From positions 682,001 through 746,000 of the forward strand of contig NZ_JBGCCT010000001.1 in the NCBI RefSeq assembly GCF_041260665.1: a stretch of 64,000 nucleotides of DNA, read 5' to 3'. Every line of letters begins with the position of its first letter. The first letter of the stretch is position 1. Of this stretch, positions 36,218 to 45,233 are shown piece after piece. A model generated the notes under the pieces. The model did no database searches and was not told the DNA's origin. It worked only from the letters and a program-made list of their open reading frames with translations. A program made the translations under genes and the position numbers. The stretch comes from Catenulispora sp. GP43. Its GTDB lineage: Bacteria; Actinomycetota; Actinomycetes; Streptomycetales; Catenulisporaceae.

Positions 36218-37029
36218 GCCGCCCCGTGCCCGCACCCCGTGGCCGCCGGGCCGCCGGCGCCGGCGTGTCCTCCGACGCCGGCGTGTCCTCCGACGCCGGC
36301 GTGTCCTCCGACGCCGGCGTGTCCTCCGACGCCGGCGTGTCCTCCGTCGAGGTCGTGCTGATGACCCCGCTGATCGTGACGATGCTGCTGTTCGTCGTCG
36401 CGCTCGGGGTGATGGTCAACGTCCGCAGCCAGGTCCAGGGCGCGGCGCGGGACGCGGCCCGGGCCGGGTCGCTGCAGGGCAGCGGCGACGTCGCGGCGGC
36501 CCAGGCCCAGGCCGCCGCCGACGCCGACCTGGGCTCGCGCTGTCAGGGCTCTGCCACAGTCACCAGCGCGTACGTCCCGCCGGTGGCGGGCGGCGGCGGC
36601 TACTACAAGGTGACGGTGGCGTGCACGGTGGACATGTCCGGGTTCGGGATGTTCGGCGCGCACCAGACCTTCAGCCAGACCTTCGCGGCGCCGATCGACC
36701 CGCTGCAGAACTTCCACCCCGGGCCCGTGCCGACCTCCACCGCCCCGCAGCCGAGCGGGCCCAGCACGCCGGAGCCGACGCAGTTCTCGATCCCGAGCTG
36801 GCTGACCCCCTCGGTCCTGCCGACCAACGCCAGCACCACCACGGTCGGCGGGCCTTCGACCTCGCCGACGTCGCCGACCACACCCGCGACGCCGACCGGC
36901 ACCGACAGCCTGCCCACCCCGCCGTCCACGACTCCGCCCAGCAAACCGAGCCCGAGCGACAAGACGAGCTCGACCGGCAAGCCGACCAAGCCCAGCAACC
37001 CGACTTCGACCACCTCCACGGGGCACTGA
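36214..37029 (+). CDS. TadE-like pseudopilin with repeated processing motif
   Basis: 271 residues. N-terminal basic segment, then four perfect copies of GVSSDA followed by GVSSVEVVLMTPLIVTMLLFVVALGVMV. The last G-VSSVE is a normal prepilin cleavage motif (Glu at +5); the four copies before it keep G-VSS but have DA instead of VE. After the helix is an extracytoplasmic domain (~50-165) and a Pro/Ser/Thr-rich tail (~175-271). GTG start overlaps the previous stop; its own stop overlaps the next ATG (TGATG). Confidence 0.88.
   Translation: MSRPVPAPRGRRAAGAGVSSDAGVSSDAGVSSDAGVSSDAGVSSVEVVLMTPLIVTMLLFVVALGVMVNVRSQVQGAARDAARAGSLQGSGDVAAAQAQAAADADLGSRCQGSATVTSAYVPPVAGGGGYYKVTVACTVDMSGFGMFGAHQTFSQTFAAPIDPLQNFHPGPVPTSTAPQPSGPSTPEPTQFSIPSWLTPSVLPTNASTTTVGGPSTSPTSPTTPATPTGTDSLPTPPSTTPPSKPSPSDKTSSTGKPTKPSNPTSTTSTGH
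36262..36345 (+). repeat. Four perfect 18-bp tandem repeats plus a partial fifth
   Basis: Units at 36262-36279, 36280-36297, 36298-36315 and 36316-36333, then 12 identical bases at 36334-36345 that enter the processing motif. Reading frame is kept, so unit number can change without loss of the gene. Confidence 0.95.
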
Positions 37030-37535
37030 TGGGCAGCCGTCTGGACCGCCTGCGCACGGGCCTGCGCAACGACCGCGGGTCGCTGGCCATGGCCGTGGTC
37101 ATCTGGGCGCCGGTCGTGGTGCTGCTGATGGCCTTCCTGGTCGACGTCGGCCTGCTGATCTCCGACCGCACCCAGGCCTCGGACTACGCAGACCAGGCGG
37201 CACGGCGGGTCGCGCAGGACATCGACCAGGGCTGGCTCAAGACGCACAACGTCATCTCGACGACGGGCGCGTATCCCGGGATCAAGATCAATGTGGACCC
37301 CGCCGGGGACTGCATGCCGGACGCCCAGCAATACCTGCTCGACAACCAGATCGCGGACACGACCATCACGTCGTGCCAAGTCACGGGGAATCCGACGGAC
37401 GCGAACCCCTATGTCAATCCCCAGATAACCGTCACACTGCAGATGCAGTACAAGCCGCTGTTCGTCGGTTTCGCTCTCAAAGGGGACACTACTGTCACCG
37501 GGACGGGAACCGCGACACCGGTGATTCCGAAGTAA
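37029..37535 (+). CDS. TadG/TadE-like pilus assembly protein
   Basis: 168 residues. NDRGSLAMAVVIWAPVVVLLMAFLVDVGLLISDRTQASDYADQAARRVAQDID is the putative Flp pilus-assembly (TadG N-terminal) domain: a DRG-S start, one helix and a conserved DxGxxxxxRxxxxxxADxAA segment. The normal Glu at +5 is replaced (DRG-SLAMAV), so it may not be cleaved. The rest is extracytoplasmic with two Cys. It overlaps the previous stop. Last of the pilin-like genes before the LysM/BTAD protein. Confidence 0.85.
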   Translation: MGSRLDRLRTGLRNDRGSLAMAVVIWAPVVVLLMAFLVDVGLLISDRTQASDYADQAARRVAQDIDQGWLKTHNVISTTGAYPGIKINVDPAGDCMPDAQQYLLDNQIADTTITSCQVTGNPTDANPYVNPQITVTLQMQYKPLFVGFALKGDTTVTGTGTATPVIPK

Positions 37536-37562
37536 CAGGAGCAGGAAAGGGGGCGCGGACGC

Positions 37563-40500
37563 ATGGCGCACGATTCGGACCGGCAGTACCTCGCGCCGCA
37601 GGGGCCGCCGCCGGGCACGGCGCAGCAGACTCCGGTCGTTCTGAAACGGCAGCGGAGCGCGATGGACGTCATCACCGGCCTGGGCGCTCTGGTGGCGTTG
37701 CTGGTGCTGGTGATCGGCGTGCCCTTGGCGTTGGCGTACTTCGTCGGCTGGCCTCTGCCGCACAAGATGCCCTCCGGCGGCCTGCTCAACGCGAAGATCG
37801 ACACCAAGACCTTCACCAACGTGCTGGCGATCCTGGTCTGGCTGGCCTGGGCGCAGTTCTCGGCGTGCGTGCTCGTCGAGGCGCTGGCCGCGGCGCGCGG
37901 CATCGGGATGCCCGGGCACGTGCCGCTGTCCGGCGGCAGCCAGATCCTGGCCCGCCAGCTCGTCGCCGCGGTGCTGCTGATCACCGCCTCGGCCGCGTCC
38001 TTCGCCCCCGGCCTGTCCTCGCTCGGCCGCACCCACGACGACGGCCCGCACCGCGCGCCGATCGCCGCGACCCAGGTGCTGCAGCAGGGCACCCGCACCG
38101 ACACCGCGATGCCGTCGGGCCCGACGCAGCGCACCGCGACGAACATCGACGGGCGGACCGCGACGGACTTGAAGTCCACGCCGGCCAAGGGCGCGACGAA
38201 GTTCTACCGCGTGCAGCCCCCGGCCGGCCGGCACCACGACTCGCTGTGGGAGATCGCGGACCGGCACCTCGGCGACGGCCGGCGGTACCAGGAGATCTAC
38301 GACCTCAACAAGGACCGGGTGCAGCCGGACGGCTCGATGCTGACCAAGGCCTCGCTGATCCGGCCGGGCTGGATCCTGCAGATGCCGGCCGACGCGACCG
38401 GCGGGGACCTGGTGGGCGATCCGGCGGCGGCGTCGCATGGCGGAGCGCCGTCGCAGCACCCCGGCGGGCCCACGCACACCACGCAGGGCGGCGGCACCCA
38501 ACAGGGTGGTGGCACTCTCCAGGGTGGCGCGCCCGGAGGCGGCGCGCAGCTGGGCGGCGGTACGCAGCACGGCGACGGCACACAGCCGGACGGCGGTACG
38601 CCGCCGAGCGTCCCGGGGACCCCGGGCCTCATGGGCGGCGGGGGCGGCGTGCCGGGGAGCCCGCGCACCATCACCATCTCGACCGACATCCCGCCCGGCG
38701 CGGGCACCGGCGCCCAGGGCTTCGTCTCCCCCACCGAGCAGACGATGAACCTGTCCGCGGTGACCGACGCCGTCGACACGGCCGGCCAGGTCGTCGCCCA
38801 GGCCGCCCGGCACCTCGGGGACGGCTCGGGCGAACGCTCGGACGCGGTGCAGATCGTCGCCGGCGCGCTGTCGCAGAACCCTCAGTCGCCGCACCGGGCC
38901 CCGGCCACGCCGGCGCACCAGGACGACTCGGCCGGCGGCCACGCCTCCAGCACCGCCGCGCACCAGAACCCGGCCCCGGCCGGCGCCGAGTCGCCGTACC
39001 GGCTGCCGCTGGAGCTGGTCTCGGCCCCGCTGCTGGCCGCCGGCCTGCTCGGCGCGCTGGGCCGCAACCGGCGCCGCCAGCTGTGGCACCGGACCGTCGG
39101 CCGCCGGCTGACCGGCCCGGGGCAGGCCGCGGCCGGCGCCGAGGAGGCGATCCGGCTCGGCGCCGGGCTCGGCGACGTGCGCTTCCTGAACCAGGCGCTG
39201 CGCGAGCTGTCGGCTTCGCTGGCCACCGCCGGACGGCCGCTGCCGCCGGTGCAGAGCGCCAACCTGACCGAATCAGGGCTCGAACTGCGGCTGACCGAGC
39301 CCGCCCCGGCGGCCCCGCAGCCGTGGCACACCCGCCCGGACGGGCTCGCCTGGTGGGTGGCCCGCACCGACGTCGGCTTGGTCGCCAGGCGCGTCATGGA
39401 GGCCGCGGTGGCGCCGTGCCCGGGCCTGGTGACGGTCGGCGCCGTCGGGCCGGACGCGGCCACCCGCGTGCTGCTGGACCTGGAGGCCTCCGGCGGCGTG
39501 ATCTCGGTCGGCGGCGACGACGCCATGCGGCGCGCGGTCCTGGCCGCGATGGCCGTGGAACTGCTGACCAACACGTGGTCGGACAAGATGACGGTGACCC
39601 TCGTGGGCTTCGCCGGCGACCTGTCGACGCTGGCGCCGGGGCGCGTGCACCAGACCCCGTCGCTGGAGGAAGTGCTGCCGGGGCTGGAGACCGAACTGGC
39701 CGAGCGCCGCCGCGGCCTGGCCGAGGCCGGCCTGGACTCGGTGCTGGGCGGCCGCCTGGGCATGGTCGGCGGCGCGGGCTGGCCGCCGCACTTCATCATC
39801 AGCGCCGTCCCGGTGTCCGGGCAGACCGCGGCGCGGCTGGCCCGCATCATCGGCGACCCGTCCCGCCTGGGCATCGGCTACCTGATAGCCGGGGACGTCC
39901 CGGGGGCTACCTGGAAGGCCACCGTCGACGGCGCCGGCCGCCTGCGCCTGCCGGCCCTGGACCTGGACCTGACGGCCCAGCGCCTGCCCGACGACCAGTA
40001 CCGGTCGGTCCTGGAGCTCTTCGAGGCGACCCGCGACGTCAACGGCGAGCCGATCCTGCCGCTGACCGCCGAGGCGGCGGCCCTGGAGGCCCAGCTCCGC
40101 CTGACCCCGACGGTGTCGGTCCGGCTGCTGGGCGACCTGGAGGTCACCGGCGCCTACGGCGACCTCGACGAGGACCGCGTCGAGCAGGCCGCCGAGGCCC
40201 TGACCTTCGTGATGCTGCACCGCGACGGCGTCCACCCCCGGGTGCTCACCTCGGCTCTGTTCCCGCGCGGCGCCGCCAACGAGATCGGCGACCAGGTCCT
40301 GCACCGCCTGGGCACCTGGCTCGGCGTGGCCCCCGACGGCTCCCCGAACCTGGTGACGCTGCCCGACGGCCGCCTGACCGTCTCGCCGAGCGTGCGCAGC
40401 GACTGGGAGATGTTCAAGAACATGCGGGCCCTGGCCGACGCCGACCCCCGCTATCAGGACCCGAGGAACCGCGACCAGGTCCTGGGCCAGGCCCTCGGCC

Positions 40501-40895
40501 TGGTCCGCGGGCCGCTGCTGGCGCACCGCGAGACCAGCCGCTACGGCTGGCTGGCGTACGAGTCGGTGGAGGCCGAGGTCCCGGCGGTGATCGCGGACAC
40601 CGCGGTCGAACTCTGCGAACTGCGCCTGGCCCTGGGCGACGCCGAAGGCGCGATCGACGCCGTCCGTAGCGGCATGCGCGGGGCCCCCTCCGACGAGGAG
40701 CTGTCCCGCGCTCTCCTGCGCGCGACCCACGCCACCGGCGACGAGACCAGGCTGCGCGAGGCGATAGCGACGGTCGAGGAGCAGACCCGGGCGGTCCACG
40801 GGGAACGCGGTCTGCACCCGAAGACCGAGGCCCTGGTGGACGAACTCCTGCCCGGCTGGCGCGAAGGACGCGAAGTCCTGGCGGTGGGGGCCTAG
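37563..40895 (+). CDS. Transmembrane LysM-BTAD regulator-like protein
   Basis: 1110 residues. Helices at ~38-60, 83-107 and 129-151 precede a LysM-type domain at ~215-274 (FYRVQPPAGRHHDSLWEIADRHLGDGRRYQEIYDLNKDR ... IRPGWILQMP). A Gly/Gln/Pro-rich linker (~280-470) leads to a fourth helix (~482-500, LELVSAPLLAAGLLGALG) and basic RNRRRQLWHR. With N-in topology, three helices put LysM outside and the fourth returns the chain to the cytoplasm. Residues ~850-1100 are a winged-helix plus BTAD region of the SARP type (VSVRLLGDLEVTGAYGD ... RDGVHPRVLTSALFP ... TAVELCELRLALGDAEGAIDAVRSGM). It could read the wall or pilus state and act on DNA. ATG start after AAAGGGGG. Confidence 0.85.
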   Translation: MAHDSDRQYLAPQGPPPGTAQQTPVVLKRQRSAMDVITGLGALVALLVLVIGVPLALAYFVGWPLPHKMPSGGLLNAKIDTKTFTNVLAILVWLAWAQFSACVLVEALAAARGIGMPGHVPLSGGSQILARQLVAAVLLITASAASFAPGLSSLGRTHDDGPHRAPIAATQVLQQGTRTDTAMPSGPTQRTATNIDGRTATDLKSTPAKGATKFYRVQPPAGRHHDSLWEIADRHLGDGRRYQEIYDLNKDRVQPDGSMLTKASLIRPGWILQMPADATGGDLVGDPAAASHGGAPSQHPGGPTHTTQGGGTQQGGGTLQGGAPGGGAQLGGGTQHGDGTQPDGGTPPSVPGTPGLMGGGGGVPGSPRTITISTDIPPGAGTGAQGFVSPTEQTMNLSAVTDAVDTAGQVVAQAARHLGDGSGERSDAVQIVAGALSQNPQSPHRAPATPAHQDDSAGGHASSTAAHQNPAPAGAESPYRLPLELVSAPLLAAGLLGALGRNRRRQLWHRTVGRRLTGPGQAAAGAEEAIRLGAGLGDVRFLNQALRELSASLATAGRPLPPVQSANLTESGLELRLTEPAPAAPQPWHTRPDGLAWWVARTDVGLVARRVMEAAVAPCPGLVTVGAVGPDAATRVLLDLEASGGVISVGGDDAMRRAVLAAMAVELLTNTWSDKMTVTLVGFAGDLSTLAPGRVHQTPSLEEVLPGLETELAERRRGLAEAGLDSVLGGRLGMVGGAGWPPHFIISAVPVSGQTAARLARIIGDPSRLGIGYLIAGDVPGATWKATVDGAGRLRLPALDLDLTAQRLPDDQYRSVLELFEATRDVNGEPILPLTAEAAALEAQLRLTPTVSVRLLGDLEVTGAYGDLDEDRVEQAAEALTFVMLHRDGVHPRVLTSALFPRGAANEIGDQVLHRLGTWLGVAPDGSPNLVTLPDGRLTVSPSVRSDWEMFKNMRALADADPRYQDPRNRDQVLGQALGLVRGPLLAHRETSRYGWLAYESVEAEVPAVIADTAVELCELRLALGDAEGAIDAVRSGMRGAPSDEELSRALLRATHATGDETRLREAIATVEEQTRAVHGERGLHPKTEALVDELLPGWREGREVLAVGA

Positions 40896-40949
40896 GCCGC
40901 ACGGGGCTCGGTATCTAAAGTGGACGGCCGGACAAGGGGGAACACGGGA

Positions 40950-41651
40950 ATGGTGCTGCTGAAGCAGGGCAAGATGTACAGGGGCCTCATCGGGGCTCTC
41001 GGAGGTTGTCTGCTGCTGGCCGGCTGCTCGAGCTCGCAGAAGCCGGCTGCTCTGGCACCTGTGGGCGGGAACGCCACGGGGACTTCCGCCGGGACCTCGG
41101 GCTCGGCCACGTCCACGGAGGCGACCACGGGCTCTTCGGGTCCGACCGGTTCCACGACGGGCAGCAGCCCGGGGGCCCCGGCGCCGACGAGTGTGGCGAC
41201 GTCGAACGGGGGATGGGCTTACAACGCCTCGGTTCCCGGCGACACCGCCATCGCCGACGCGATGACGGCGTTCGAGAACTACGCGGCACTCTCCTACCAG
41301 ATGGCCATCACCATGTCGCACAACAACAACCTTGTGAACTACGCGGACGGCAATGTCGAGTCCCTGCTGAACAACTTCGTGACAGAGGAACGCCAAAAGA
41401 ACATCATCTCGCGCGGCCAGGAAGGCATCAGGGTGATGAACGTATCCAAGGACACCGGCGATCCACCGATCGTGTCGATCACGGTGTGCACCGACGACTC
41501 GAAGCTCCCGATGTACAGCACATACGGCCCGAACAAGGGCAAGATCGTCGTCCCCGCGCAGCCCGCCACGGTGTCCGTCTACAAGGTTCACCAGAGCTTC
41601 GGTGGCAAGTGGCGCGTCTACTCCGTGTCTCCGTCGAGCACGGCATGCTGA
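40950..41651 (+). CDS. Lipoprotein of Tad locus, unknown function
   Basis: 233 residues. Signal helix and lipobox LLAGC with the lipid-bearing Cys at ~26, then a Ser/Thr/Gly-rich spacer (~27-85) and a compact domain beginning AYNASVPGDTAIADAMTAFENYAALSYQMAITMSHNN. Start at ATG 40950 with AAGGGGG 9 nt upstream; a -10-like TAAAGT is at 40916-40921. Its stop overlaps the next gene, so the two are co-translated. I do not recognise the domain. Confidence 0.8.
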   Translation: MVLLKQGKMYRGLIGALGGCLLLAGCSSSQKPAALAPVGGNATGTSAGTSGSATSTEATTGSSGPTGSTTGSSPGAPAPTSVATSNGGWAYNASVPGDTAIADAMTAFENYAALSYQMAITMSHNNNLVNYADGNVESLLNNFVTEERQKNIISRGQEGIRVMNVSKDTGDPPIVSITVCTDDSKLPMYSTYGPNKGKIVVPAQPATVSVYKVHQSFGGKWRVYSVSPSSTAC

Positions 41652-42586
41652 CCGCGCTCAGACGGCGGCTCCCCGCAGTCGTCGCGGTCCTGGCCCTGGT
41701 CGCCGCGACCGTCGTCGCCACGAGCGCCAAGGCCCCCGCCGCGCACGCCGACGGGTGCACGTCCATCACTGTGGCCCGCGATGGCACCACCATCTGTTGG
41801 ATCAACGGCCAGCAGAGCGGTGGAGGCGGCGGGGGCGATGGCAACGGCGTAAGCATCAACTGCGACGCCGCCGGCAACATCGTCCGGAACGGCCAGACCT
41901 ACAAGTGCGCGATCGACGGCTGGTCGTTCAGCGGCGGCTGCTACATCCAGCCGGTCGTGCCCCAGCCCGCCACCAACGATCCGATCTGGGGCAGCTACGA
42001 CCCGTCCACCAACCGGGCCCAGTGGGAGGACTGCACACCCGGCAGAAGCACCAGCAATCCGCCGAGCAAGGTGGGTGCCATCGAGATCATCGGCCCCTGC
42101 GTCGGCTACTGCGCCGGGCCGAACCCGGTGGCGCTCATCACCAACGAGTTGCAGATCGCCAAGCCGGATCTCGGGATGGCGCCGCCCGGCGGCCCCGGCG
42201 CGATCGGCTTCGTGAACCAGAACATCTGGTTCTGGACCAAGGGTCTGGACACGTCCGTGCAGACCCGCTCCGCGGGCAACGTGATCGGCACCCGGACGTT
42301 CGTCGGCGTGAAGTGGACCATCACGCGGGCGAACCACACGACCCCCGACGCGACCCGGTCGTGTCAATCGGACATCGAATACAGCCCTTCCGACGGCTCG
42401 GCGCCGTCGAAGGACCCGAACTGCGCGTACCAGTTCACCGCGCCGGACACCTACACGATCAGCGTGACGACGTCCTGGACCCTGGCCATCATCCAGAACG
42501 GCGGCCAGCCGGACGTCCAGACCATCACCAGCGCGCCGAACACCACGACCATCAAGATCAACGAAGGTCAGAGCACCAACGGCTGA
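41645..42586 (+). CDS. Secreted protein of Tad locus, unknown function
   Basis: 313 residues. Sec signal peptide with cleavage near residue 35 (APAAHA-DGC). The mature part has about ten Cys (SINCDAAG, TYKCAIDGWSFSGGCYIQP, GPCVGYCAGP) that could form disulfides, a Gly-rich linker near residue 60 and a beta-rich C-terminus (TRTFVGVKWTITRANHTTP, YTISVTTSWTLAI). ATG is 7 nt before the stop of the lipoprotein gene. It may be a pilus-associated or wall-exposed protein; no family is recognised. Confidence 0.8.
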   Translation: MLTALRRRLPAVVAVLALVAATVVATSAKAPAAHADGCTSITVARDGTTICWINGQQSGGGGGGDGNGVSINCDAAGNIVRNGQTYKCAIDGWSFSGGCYIQPVVPQPATNDPIWGSYDPSTNRAQWEDCTPGRSTSNPPSKVGAIEIIGPCVGYCAGPNPVALITNELQIAKPDLGMAPPGGPGAIGFVNQNIWFWTKGLDTSVQTRSAGNVIGTRTFVGVKWTITRANHTTPDATRSCQSDIEYSPSDGSAPSKDPNCAYQFTAPDTYTISVTTSWTLAIIQNGGQPDVQTITSAPNTTTIKINEGQSTNG

Positions 42587-42612
42587 GCCCCCGGTCCGAA
42601 CACCGCACCACC

Positions 42613-42657
42613 CGCATCGCCCGCATCGCCCGCATCGCCCGCATCGCCCGCGTCGCC
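42613..42657. repeat. 9-bp tandem repeat (four perfect, one variant)
   Basis: CGCATCGCC x4 (42613-42648) and CGCGTCGCC (42649-42657) in the 207-bp gap after the secreted-protein gene. No conserved coding potential was recognised across it. Confidence 0.9.
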
Positions 42658-42793
42658 CACGGCACGCGGGCGATGCGCTTGACCGGCCCCGTCACCCGCC
42701 CCCGCAGCCCCGCGCGCACAGTCACCGGAACCCCTGATATCACTGTTACAGCCGCCGTCCCTCGCACGGCGCCGGCCGGACGAAGGGAGCGCC

Positions 42794-43753
42794 GTGACCG
42801 CAGCGGACGAGCGCCTGTGGCGCCCCGAGCCGCCGGTTCCGCTGGCGCGACTGATCGTGTGGATCACGCGCGGGGGCGCGCCCGCGGTGGTGCGCGATCC
42901 GGAGGTGGGGCCGGGGATCTACGTCGTGGCCTCGACGATAGCCAGCATCGACGTGGCCGACGCGCCCGGCGGCGCGCGGCCGGTGTCCCCGGGGGCGGCC
43001 GACGCCGTGCTGGCGCTGGTGCCGGCGCATCACGGGCTGGTCGTGGACATGGCCTCGGCCGATCCGATGGTGGTCTCGGCGGCCGCGGTCGACCAGCTGC
43101 GGCCCCGGCCGATCCCGTTCGGGACGGAGGCCGATGCCGCCTTCCACTTACCCCCGCCGCACGTGAACGCCTACCTCGCGGGGATCCGGCGGGCCGCCAA
43201 GCCGGCCGGGGCGGCGCGGATCACGGCGACCTGGACGCTCTTCCCCGACAGCGTGCCCGCGCTGCTGCTGATCGTGAAGCCGACGCGGAAGGCCGACGGG
43301 TCCGCCGCCCTGGACGCCGTCTACCGCGCCGTACGGGAGCTCGCGCCGCCGGAGACCGTGCGGGTCGTCGACGCCGGCACGCTCACGCGGGGGCAGATGT
43401 TCCGCACGCTCAGCGGCCAGCGCCTGGTCGAGTCCCCGGCGCCGGACCCGGATCCTTACGCGTGGCCAGCTGGGACTCCCGGAGCCCGAGTCCGAGCCCG
43501 GGCTGGAGCCGGAGCCGACACCGGCTCCGGGACCCGAAGCGTCGCCGGCGGCAGGCCCGCCATCAACGGCCGGACCCCCTTCAACCTCTCGCTGGCCATG
43601 GTCGGCGCACTCACCGGCGCCTTCGTGACGGCGATGCCGCGCGAGTTCTCGATCCACGGCACGCCCGCCGCCGCGGCGGTTGTCATCGGGGTCCTGATCA
43701 TCGTGGTCTGTGTCGGCGCGGCATTGCGGGACTTCTTCCGCAAGGAGCCCTGA
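42794..43753 (+). CDS. Hypothetical protein with two C-terminal membrane helices
   Basis: 319 residues, GTG start with AGGGAG 6 nt upstream. Residues 1-~205 look like a soluble alpha/beta domain (RLWRPEPPVPLARLIVWITRGGAPAVVRDPEVGPGIYVVASTI ... LLLIVKPTRKADGS), then a Gly/Ala/Arg linker (~215-255) and two helices (~262-280 and ~288-310) ending in a basic FFRKEP. No family recognised. It is between the Tad locus and the pho genes and has no obvious partner. Confidence 0.7.
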   Translation: MTAADERLWRPEPPVPLARLIVWITRGGAPAVVRDPEVGPGIYVVASTIASIDVADAPGGARPVSPGAADAVLALVPAHHGLVVDMASADPMVVSAAAVDQLRPRPIPFGTEADAAFHLPPPHVNAYLAGIRRAAKPAGAARITATWTLFPDSVPALLLIVKPTRKADGSAALDAVYRAVRELAPPETVRVVDAGTLTRGQMFRTLSGQRLVESPAPDPDPYAWPAGTPGARVRARAGAGADTGSGTRSVAGGRPAINGRTPFNLSLAMVGALTGAFVTAMPREFSIHGTPAAAAVVIGVLIIVVCVGAALRDFFRKEP

Positions 43754-43931
43754 GCGCCACCCGACAGGATCGACGCGGCCGCACATCAGGGCACAACCCA
43801 CTTTCGAGTGAAGAACCCCTGATTTTCACCTGTTATCAAGCGAAAAGCCGCCCCGGCCGGATACGGTGGAGCGGTCGCGCCGCACACCGCGTGCACGCAT
43901 ACGAGTCCTCCCGCATGGCTGTCCACTTGGC

Positions 43932-43937
43932 TACAGT
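43932..43937 (+). promoter_or_regulatory. -10 box TACAGT for a leaderless transcript
   Basis: TACAGT ends 7 nt before the ATG at 43945. No Shine-Dalgarno; no -35 at the usual distance. Confidence 0.55.
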
Positions 43938-43944
43938 GGCATCC

Positions 43945-44394
43945 ATGCCGATCCGGGGGACCGTAGCACCGGCCAGGGCCGCCGCCACCGCAGTCGCGGC
44001 GGCCCTGGTCTGCGCCGCCTGCAGCAGCACCGCCAGCCAGCAGCCGGCACCGCTGACGAAGAGCGCCGCGGTCTCCTCCACCGGGGCCGGCGCCCCGAGC
44101 GACTCCGACCGGCCCAGCGGCGCGGCGATGGCCCCGGGCGGGGCCTCGACGGCCTCGACGGACGACCGGCCCAGCGGCGGATCCATCAACGACTCGCAGG
44201 CCTCCTCGCCCGCCACCGCGACCTCGTCCCGGTCGAAGGATCCGGCGCCGACGCACCCGCAGCCGACGTCCGCGCCGAAGCCGACCACGTCCGCGCCGCC
44301 GCCCCCGCCGCACAGCAGCACGCCCACCGGGCCGGTGATGGGGTCGCGGTCGAACACCACGCCGCCGCCCCCGCCGTCGATGTCGACGCGCTGA
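43945..44394 (+). CDS. Small Ser/Thr/Pro-rich lipoprotein
   Basis: 149 residues. Basic start (MPIRGTVAPAR), hydrophobic segment and a lipobox-like LVCAAC with Cys at 26. The mature part is low complexity: Ser/Ala/Thr stretches with two copies of DRPSG, then Pro-rich segments (PPPPPHSS, PPPPPSMSTR). It looks like a wall-spanning surface lipoprotein with no folded domain. Likely leaderless. Because low complexity weakens coding evidence, the lipobox and promoter are the main support. Confidence 0.6.
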   Translation: MPIRGTVAPARAAATAVAAALVCAACSSTASQQPAPLTKSAAVSSTGAGAPSDSDRPSGAAMAPGGASTASTDDRPSGGSINDSQASSPATATSSRSKDPAPTHPQPTSAPKPTTSAPPPPPHSSTPTGPVMGSRSNTTPPPPPSMSTR

Positions 44395-44410
44395 GCCGGA
44401 CGACGGCGAA

Positions 44411-44435
44411 GGGCCCCGGTCACCGACCGGAGCCC
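44411..44435. terminator. Hairpin between lipoprotein gene and phoP
   Basis: Stem of 10 pairs with one C-A mismatch (44411-44421 with 44425-44435), loop ACC, between convergent genes ending at 44394 (+) and 44509 (-). Confidence 0.7.
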
Positions 44436-44508
44436 CTCTTCACGCACGTCGACCCCCGAGGCCGGCGCCCGCTGCCCGGTATGCCGGGGAGTACGACTCC
44501 CCACCGGC

Positions 44509-45189
<681 letters not shown>

Positions 45190-45233
45190 TTCGGGGTCCT
45201 CCCACTTGGTATGGCTCGGTTGTACATGGGCCC

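Noticed and set aside
36066-36419. Minus-strand frame with repeated ASEDTP units
   Set aside because: A shadow of the 18-bp repeat in the TadE-like gene; no start signal.
42558-42767. Repetitive Ala-Met-Arg frame over the 9-bp repeat
   Set aside because: The repeat gives periodic residues in any frame; no start signal and no conserved domain.
43754-43931. Possible extra gene or riboswitch before the small lipoprotein
   Set aside because: No open frame with a ribosome site and no recognised structure; the -10 box at 43932 excludes a leader.
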